DNA from: an uncultured Solobacterium sp.
GTDB taxonomy: Bacteria > Bacillota_I > Bacilli_A > Erysipelotrichales > Erysipelotrichaceae
Direction of reading: 5' to 3'
NCBI GenBank assembly: GCA_937895985.1
Contig: CALBKL010000167.1
Span: 1 to 10,878 of the forward strand
Length of the DNA stretch: 10,878 nt
Positions 6,271 through 10,878 of the stretch are shown here, piece after piece. Under the pieces are notes generated by a model. That model ran no database searches. It was not told the DNA's origin and saw only the letters and a program-made list of their open reading frames with translations. How positions within the stretch are numbered: the first letter of the stretch is position 1; each line of letters opens with the position of its first letter. The position numbers and the translations under genes were made by a program.

Positions 6271-6579
6271 ATGAAAGCATATTGTATTAGTGATAATACC
6301 GACACGTTAATGGGAATGCGTCTTGCTGGATTTGAAGGCATCGTATTACATGAACGTCAAGAAATATTAGATAAACTTAATCAGTTAATTACTGATCCAG
6401 ATATTGCGATTGTCTTAATGACAACCAAAGCGATGGAACAGGTTGCTGATGTTGTCGCAAGAAAGAAATTAGTATTACAACGTCCATTAATTACTGAGAT
6501 TTCTGACCGTCATGGTTCCGCTAAGATTGGCGAAACAATTGACCGTTATATCAGTGAGGCAATTGGCGTAAAACTATAG
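6271..6579 (+). CDS. ntpG: V-type ATPase subunit F (central stalk; NtpG in E. hirae naming)
   Basis: This 102-aa soluble protein has an alternating beta-alpha (Rossmann-like) fold and matches subunit F, which binds subunit D in the rotor shaft and modulates catalysis. The start MKAYCISDNTDTLMGMRLAG matches the family pattern in which strand 1 is followed by a D-x-x-T-x-x-G-x-R-L-A-G segment. IAIVLMTTKAMEQV (residues 46-59) is the second strand and helix. LVLQRPLITEISDRHG supplies the typical P-x-(I/L)-x-x-I-P/S segment, and the end is a helix that packs on D. Length is normal. The ribosome site AAGGA overlaps the stop of K and lies about 6 nt before ATG. It precedes E here, whereas in E. hirae it comes after E and C. 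This gene is called atpF in archaeal naming, which should not be confused with ntpF. Confidence 0.93.
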   Translation: MKAYCISDNTDTLMGMRLAGFEGIVLHERQEILDKLNQLITDPDIAIVLMTTKAMEQVADVVARKKLVLQRPLITEISDRHGSAKIGETIDRYISEAIGVKL

Positions 6580-6588
6580 AGGTGAGCA

Positions 6589-7197
6589 ATGGAAGAATTT
6601 GAAGAGAAGATAATCAAATCCATTAAATCCGATATGCTGAACCAATCTACTTTAGTAGAAGAAACTGTTATGAAGGAAATTCAAATGATGCACGATGAAC
6701 AGTTGAATTACTTCATAGTAGGACTAAAGAAGGAAACAGAAGCCTATCTTGAAAAAGAAACAAACGATTTACGTTTAAGTGCTTCTTCACAGCTATCTCA
6801 AGAAACTTTAAAGATCAAGCACGATTTGTTAAAGCTTCGTATGGATTTTATTAATCAATTGCTAGAAGGTGCTAGTAAGAAGATTGAAGACTTTGTTAAG
6901 TCTAGCCAATATAAAGAATATCTTGTAGAGAATATTAATCTGATTAAGGTTACCCCTACAGGTATCTTTACAGTTAGAAAACAAGATGAAGAATTGTTCA
7001 ATGAATTATTAAAAGAGAAAAATATTACAGCGAATGTTCAAACTGGATATTTCCGCTTTGGTGGATTTACATATTCGGATTTGGAAAATCGTTTGGAATA
7101 TCGTTGCGATTTGAGTGAGAAACTTGAAGAAGCACGTCTCTTATTCCGTGAACATTCTGGATTCATCATTACGGAAGGAAGTGACAATCATGAGTGA
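6589..7197 (+). CDS. ntpE: V-type ATPase subunit E (peripheral stalk)
   Basis: The product is 202 aa. Residues 1 to about 105 are one long charged helix, rich in Glu, Lys and Met, that forms a coiled coil with the small stalk subunit. Residues about 106-202 form the compact alpha/beta head that binds the top of subunit B. Near the end, FTYSDLENRLEYRCDLSEKLEEARLLFRE fits the family's last strand (usually G-G-x-x-x-x-x-x-x-G-x-I-x-x-x-N-T/S-L/F-x-x-R-L-E) followed by the C-terminal helix. The usual glycine-rich part is poorly kept (RFGGFTYSD). The ribosome site GAGGTGA (6579-6585) begins on the last base of the previous gene's stop codon. The 3' end overlaps the start of A by 8 nt. Size, fold order and position make the call sound though residue identity is weak. 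Confidence 0.88.
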   Translation: MEEFEEKIIKSIKSDMLNQSTLVEETVMKEIQMMHDEQLNYFIVGLKKETEAYLEKETNDLRLSASSQLSQETLKIKHDLLKLRMDFINQLLEGASKKIEDFVKSSQYKEYLVENINLIKVTPTGIFTVRKQDEELFNELLKEKNITANVQTGYFRFGGFTYSDLENRLEYRCDLSEKLEEARLLFREHSGFIITEGSDNHE

Positions 7198-8941
7198 TGT
7201 AATTTATTCGATTAATGGTTCAGTTATTTCCGTCATCAACACGAAATCTTTCTCCATGCGTGAGATGGTGTATGTTGGTGAGAAGGAACTTCTAGGTGAA
7301 GTAATCCGTGTTGATGAAGATAAAACAATGATTCAGGTATATGAATCTACAACAGGATTAAGACCAAATGAACCAGTTAAAGGAACGGGTCATTTGTTAA
7401 ACGCTACATTAGGACCTGGTATCTTACGTAATATCTATGATGGTATTCAAAGACCACTAGATGAGATTGCTAAGGAACAGGGTGCCTTCATAGCGGAAGG
7501 TAAATCTGTACCTGCATTAGATCTTGAAAAGAAGTGGAATGTTACGATGTTAGTCAAGGAAGGCGATACTGTTAAAGAAGGACAGATTTTCGCTACAACT
7601 CCAGAGACATCATTGATTGAACACCGTTCTTTGATTCCAGTTGGTTTAAATGGTACGGTTGTAAAGGCACTTCCAAGTGGTGAGTATACTGTTAATGATG
7701 TATTACTTGTTGTAAAGAACGACTTTGATGAGACAGAAATTGAAGTGAAACTTATGCAGCAGTGGGCGATTCGTAACCCACGTCCAATTATTAAGCGTGA
7801 ACCAATCTCAATTCCTTTGATTACAGGACAGCGTGTTATCGATACAATGTTTCCAATTGCTAAGGGTGGATCTTCTGCGATTCCTGGAGGCTTTGGTGCA
7901 GGTAAGACAATGCTTCAGCACCAGATTGCCAAGTGGTGTGATGCGGATATCATCATCTATGTAGGTTGTGGTGAACGTGGAAATGAAATGACACAGGTTC
8001 TAGAAGAATTCGCAGAATTAATTGACCCTAAGTCTGGCAAGCCATTGTTAGACCGTACGGTATTGATAGCAAACACTTCAAACATGCCAGTAGCTGCACG
8101 TGAAGCGTCTATCTATACAGGTGTTACTATGGCTGAATACTATCGTGATATGGGATATCATGTGGCGCTTATGGCCGACTCTACATCTCGTTGGGCTGAA
8201 GCCTTACGTGAAATTTCTGGTCGATTGGAAGAAATGCCTGCAGAAGAAGGCTTCCCAGCATACTTACCATCACGTATCGCACAGTTCTATGAACGTGCAG
8301 GTATGGTAGATGCGTTATCTGGTAAGAAGGGTTCTGTTACTTTAATCGGTGCAGTATCACCACAGGGTGGTGACTTCTCAGAGCCAGTTACACAGAATAC
8401 AAAACGTTTCGTACGTAGTTTCTGGGCCTTAGATAAATCACTTGCATATATGCGTCACTATCCAGCTGTAAACTGGACAGATAGTTACTCTGAATATATC
8501 GATGATTTAACACGTTGGTATGATAAGAATGTAGCACATGACTTTATTGACTTACGCCAAGAGATGCAGTCTATTTTGCATGAAGAAGCACAGTTAATGG
8601 AAATCGTTAAGTTGATTGGTTCTGACGTATTACCTGAAGATCAAAAGTTAACACTAGAAATCGGACGTGTCGTACGTGTTGGATATCTCCAACAAAACTC
8701 TTTCCATCCAGAAGATACTTATGTTTCTCTTGAGAAACAATACAAGATGTTAAAGGTAATTCATTACTTAAGACAAGCATGTACACCATATGTTCAAAAG
8801 CATATTCCTGTATCTCTCATGACACAGACAGGTGTATTTGATGAAGTTATCAAGATGAAATATGATGTACCAAATAACAATTTAGCTTTACTTGATACAT
8901 ACAATGAAAAGATTGATGCGGCTTTAGCGTCAATTCAATAA
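7190..8941 (+). CDS. ntpA: V-type ATPase catalytic subunit A
   Basis: This 583-aa protein is the nucleotide-hydrolysing or ATP-forming subunit (three per complex, cytoplasmic head). Order of domains: N-terminal beta-barrel (about 1-70), the A-specific bulge region (about 110-190), nucleotide-binding core (about 200-430) and C-terminal helices. The P-loop is residues 233-240, GGFGAGKT, with K239 and T240. The catalytic glutamate is E262 in GCGERGNEM. Walker B is in VALMADSTSRW with D330. SNMPVAAREASIYTG and EEMPAEEGFPAYLPSR are further near-invariant stretches. The second P-loop residue is Gly, where Pro or Ala is usual. Start: ATG 7190 gives MSDVIYSINGSV, like family members. The frame is open back to 7115 inside E, but that extension is not conserved-looking. 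AAGGAA with GTG lies about 9 nt upstream. The ATGAGTGA overlap with E suggests coupled translation. Confidence 0.98.
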   Translation: MSDVIYSINGSVISVINTKSFSMREMVYVGEKELLGEVIRVDEDKTMIQVYESTTGLRPNEPVKGTGHLLNATLGPGILRNIYDGIQRPLDEIAKEQGAFIAEGKSVPALDLEKKWNVTMLVKEGDTVKEGQIFATTPETSLIEHRSLIPVGLNGTVVKALPSGEYTVNDVLLVVKNDFDETEIEVKLMQQWAIRNPRPIIKREPISIPLITGQRVIDTMFPIAKGGSSAIPGGFGAGKTMLQHQIAKWCDADIIIYVGCGERGNEMTQVLEEFAELIDPKSGKPLLDRTVLIANTSNMPVAAREASIYTGVTMAEYYRDMGYHVALMADSTSRWAEALREISGRLEEMPAEEGFPAYLPSRIAQFYERAGMVDALSGKKGSVTLIGAVSPQGGDFSEPVTQNTKRFVRSFWALDKSLAYMRHYPAVNWTDSYSEYIDDLTRWYDKNVAHDFIDLRQEMQSILHEEAQLMEIVKLIGSDVLPEDQKLTLEIGRVVRVGYLQQNSFHPEDTYVSLEKQYKMLKVIHYLRQACTPYVQKHIPVSLMTQTGVFDEVIKMKYDVPNNNLALLDTYNEKIDAALASIQ

Positions 8942-8956
8942 GAGAGGAGGATTTCA

Positions 8957-10375
8957 ATGAGTTTACAGTTATTAGGTTTAGATGAAATCCAAGGCTCTCT
9001 TGTTGCATTGGATCATGTAAAGAATGTTTCAAATGAAGAAATGGTATCAATCCTTTTAAATAATGGCTCAAGACGTAAGGGTAGAGTTGTTGAGATTGAA
9101 GGGGAACGTGCCATCATTCAGGTGTTTGAAGGAACAGATGGATTAGGTAAAACCAATACAAAAACAAAGTTATTAGGACATCCAATGGTATTAGGTGTAT
9201 CCAAAGAAATTCTTGGGCGTACATTTAATGGTGTAGGTGATCCAATTGATAATCTAGGTCCTGTATATATCAACAAATATGAAGATGTAAACGGAAAGCC
9301 TTTAAACCCGGTTTCTCGTGAATATCCACGTAACTACATCAATACAGGTATCTCAGCAATTGATGGATTAAATACTTTAATTCGTGGACAGAAATTACCT
9401 ATTTTCTCTGGTTCAGGTTTACCACATGATAAGCTTGCTAGCCAGATTGTTAGACAAGCGTCACTTACAGGACAAGATGCGGAAAACTTCTGTATCGTGT
9501 TTGGCGCAATGGGTGTTAAGAATGACGTAGCAGATACATTTAGACGTTCTTTTGAAGAGACAGGTGTAATGGATAAGGTATGTATGTTTATTAACTTATC
9601 TGATGACCCAATCCTTGAAAGAATTATGACTCCACGTTGTGCATTAACAGCTGCTGAATATCTTGCATATGAATGTGATATGAACGTTCTTGTTATCTTG
9701 ACGGATATGACAGCGTATTGTGAAGCTGTACGTGAGTTCTCATCCTCTAAGGGTGAAATTCCTTCACGTAAAGGTTTCCCTGGATACATGTATTCTGATT
9801 TGGCTTCTCTATATGAAAGAGCAGGTATCGTCAAAGGTGGAAAAGGTTCTGTTACACAGATTCCTATCTTAACTATGCCTAATGATGATATTACTCATCC
9901 AGTACCTGACTTAACTGGTTATATTACAGAAGGTCAGATTGTATTGGATCGTGACTTATATCTCAATAACATTAATCCACCAATCGGTATTCTTTCATCA
10001 CTATCTCGTTTGATGAAGGATGGTATTGGTGAAGGTTATACAAGAGCAGACCACCAAGATGTTGCAAACCAGTTATTTGCATGTTATGCAAAAGTGCAGG
10101 ACGCAAGATCTCTAGCAAGTGTTATCGGTGAAGATGAATTATCTCCATTAGATAAACAATATATTGCGTTTGGTAAGAGATTTGAATCTATATTCCTAGG
10201 ACAGGGATATCGTGTCAATCGTTCTATGAAAGAAACACTTGGACTTGGTTGGGCATTACTATCCTTACTTCCTAAGGAAGCGTTAGATCGTCTTGATCCA
10301 AAAATTATTGAAGCTAACTACGACTCTGAACACGCTGAGCATACGATTCAGTTAATTATTAAAGGAGAAGAGTAG
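8957..10375 (+). CDS. ntpB: V-type ATPase subunit B (regulatory nucleotide-binding subunit)
   Basis: The 472-aa protein alternates with A in the A3B3 head. The normal P-loop is replaced by [14 protein letters not shown] (S151 onward, K159), diagnostic of V-type B rather than F-type alpha or beta subunits. The stretch [20 protein letters not shown] precedes it, as expected. R351 in [14 protein letters not shown] is the arginine finger that reaches into the catalytic site of A, and [12 protein letters not shown] is another conserved stretch. The C-terminal helical domain is complete, and length is usual (about 460-470). The ribosome site GAGAGGAGG begins directly after the A stop codon and is 6 nt from ATG, one of the strongest in the operon. 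The next gene starts 2 nt after the stop. A and B are needed in equal amounts, which fits the tight linkage. Confidence 0.98.
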   Translation: MSLQLLGLDEIQGSLVALDHVKNVSNEEMVSILLNNGSRRKGRVVEIEGERAIIQVFEGTDGLGKTNTKTKLLGHPMVLGVSKEILGRTFNGVGDPIDNLGPVYINKYEDVNGKPLNPVSREYPRNYINTGISAIDGLNTLIRGQKLPIFSGSGLPHDKLASQIVRQASLTGQDAENFCIVFGAMGVKNDVADTFRRSFEETGVMDKVCMFINLSDDPILERIMTPRCALTAAEYLAYECDMNVLVILTDMTAYCEAVREFSSSKGEIPSRKGFPGYMYSDLASLYERAGIVKGGKGSVTQIPILTMPNDDITHPVPDLTGYITEGQIVLDRDLYLNNINPPIGILSSLSRLMKDGIGEGYTRADHQDVANQLFACYAKVQDARSLASVIGEDELSPLDKQYIAFGKRFESIFLGQGYRVNRSMKETLGLGWALLSLLPKEALDRLDPKIIEANYDSEHAEHTIQLIIKGEE

Positions 10376-10377
10376 TT

Positions 10378-10878
10378 ATGGCAGCGCAGGCAGTTGCGAC
10401 AAAGGGTAATCTTATCAAAGCCCGCAAATCCCTGGGTCTTGCTCAAAACGGCTTTGAATTAATGGATCGTAAGCGTAATATCTTGATTCGTGAAATGATG
10501 TCTCAGGTAGAGAAGGTAAAGATTCTACGTGAACAGATTACTAGTGCCTATCAAACTGGATACTACTTACTGCAACAGGCAAATATGTCGAGTGGTATGA
10601 TTACTGCTATCACAGAACAGATTAAAGTAGATGATTCAATCAAACTCACATATCGTAGTGTTATGGGTGTTGAAGTTCCAAATATTATCTACCACCAACC
10701 TGATAGTATAGAAGTGCCATACGGTCTGGAGGGTACATCGTCACGTATCGATGAAGCGTACATCCAATTTCAGAAAGTAAAACAGATTACATTAGTGCTA
10801 GCAGAGGTAGATAATTCTATCTATCGTCTAGCAAATGCAATCTCCAAAACACAAAAACCTGCAAATGCTCTAAAGAAT
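10378..10878 (+). CDS. ntpD: V-type ATPase subunit D (central rotor shaft), cut by window end
   Basis: The frame is open for 167 codons from ATG 10378 and has no stop before the right edge; whole subunits are about 200-215 aa, so roughly 35-50 residues are missing. The start MAAQAVATKGNLIKARKSLG corresponds to the family's T-K-x-x-L-x-x-x-K-x-x-L-x-x-A motif. A long helix follows (to about residue 65). The middle carries the short beta-hairpin region, and KTQKPANALKN at the end matches the conserved K-T-x-R-R-V-N-A-L-E segment in the second long helix. The two long helices form the coiled-coil shaft inside A3B3 that rotates with F and C. AGGAG (10363-10367) lies 10 nt upstream within the end of B. 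The K-P-A variant of the usual R-R-x-N-A is minor. Any gene after D is outside the window. Confidence 0.95.
   Translation, partial: MAAQAVATKGNLIKARKSLGLAQNGFELMDRKRNILIREMMSQVEKVKILREQITSAYQTGYYLLQQANMSSGMITAITEQIKVDDSIKLTYRSVMGVEVPNIIYHQPDSIEVPYGLEGTSSRIDEAYIQFQKVKQITLVLAEVDNSIYRLANAISKTQKPANALKN

Noticed and set aside
8100..8309. A 69-codon + strand frame within subunit A
   Set aside because: It is a shifted reading of the highly conserved Walker B region of A.
8607..9071. Two short - strand frames over the end of A and start of B
   Set aside because: Both are antisense to conserved coding sequence and have no independent support.
9334..9834. A 166-codon open frame on the - strand
   Set aside because: It lies wholly inside subunit B, which is unmistakable on the + strand. 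It has no ribosome site and a composition expected of a shadow frame.
1..10878. Mobile element, CRISPR array, tRNA or defence system
   Set aside because: No terminal inverted repeats, transposase, integrase, regularly spaced long repeats or tRNA-like fold was seen. The 23-bp phased repeats at 1160-1222 are too short and too few for a CRISPR array.

Overview
The window is AT-rich and every gene reads on the + strand. It suggests a low-GC Gram-positive bacterium (Bacillota). The V-type (A/V-type) rotary ATPase with a subunit order of C-I-K-F-E-A-B-D after a leading stalk gene would fit an Erysipelotrichia- or Clostridia-like anaerobe. That placement is inference from gene content, base composition and general memory of such operons, not from a marker gene.

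Region 1 (about 1-1150) holds an uncharacterised, probably cytosolic protein of at least 331 residues with a well-formed EF-hand-like calcium loop near its N-terminus. An AT-rich spacer follows, with a weak terminator-like hairpin at 1112-1145.

Region 2 (about 1160-2461) is a self-contained three-gene unit. It starts with a near-consensus sigma-A promoter (TTGACA, 17 bp, TATACT) embedded in repeats that look like an operator. It continues with a 69-aa XRE/Cro-type repressor, a four-helix membrane protein and a low-molecular-weight protein tyrosine phosphatase, and ends at a clear rho-independent terminator. The repressor's start is better placed at GTG 1256 than at ATG 1205, which lies at the predicted transcription start.

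Region 3 (about 2518 to the right edge) is a V-type ATPase operon. The order is peripheral-stalk coiled-coil subunit (NtpF/AtpG-like), C, I, K, F (NtpG), E, A, B and D, with D cut by the window end. A and B form the catalytic hexamer, D and F the central rotor shaft, C the socket joining shaft to ring, K the membrane rotor ring, I the stator with the ion half-channels, and E plus the first gene the peripheral stalks. Genes are separated by 2-20 nt or overlap, each with its own Shine-Dalgarno site, so they are most likely one transcript. Direction (ATP synthesis or ion pumping) and ion (H+ or Na+) cannot be settled from sequence alone. The rotor subunit lacks the Gln and Ser ligands of well-known Na+ rings, which leans towards H+.

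No wholly new system is evident. The points most worth a second look are the 23-bp phased operator-like repeats, the XRE/membrane/phosphatase cassette, the unusual K subunit (one c-type hairpin behind an unrelated hydrophobic leader) and the EF-hand protein. No tRNA, rRNA, CRISPR array, insertion sequence or gene-free stretch over 300 bases was seen.
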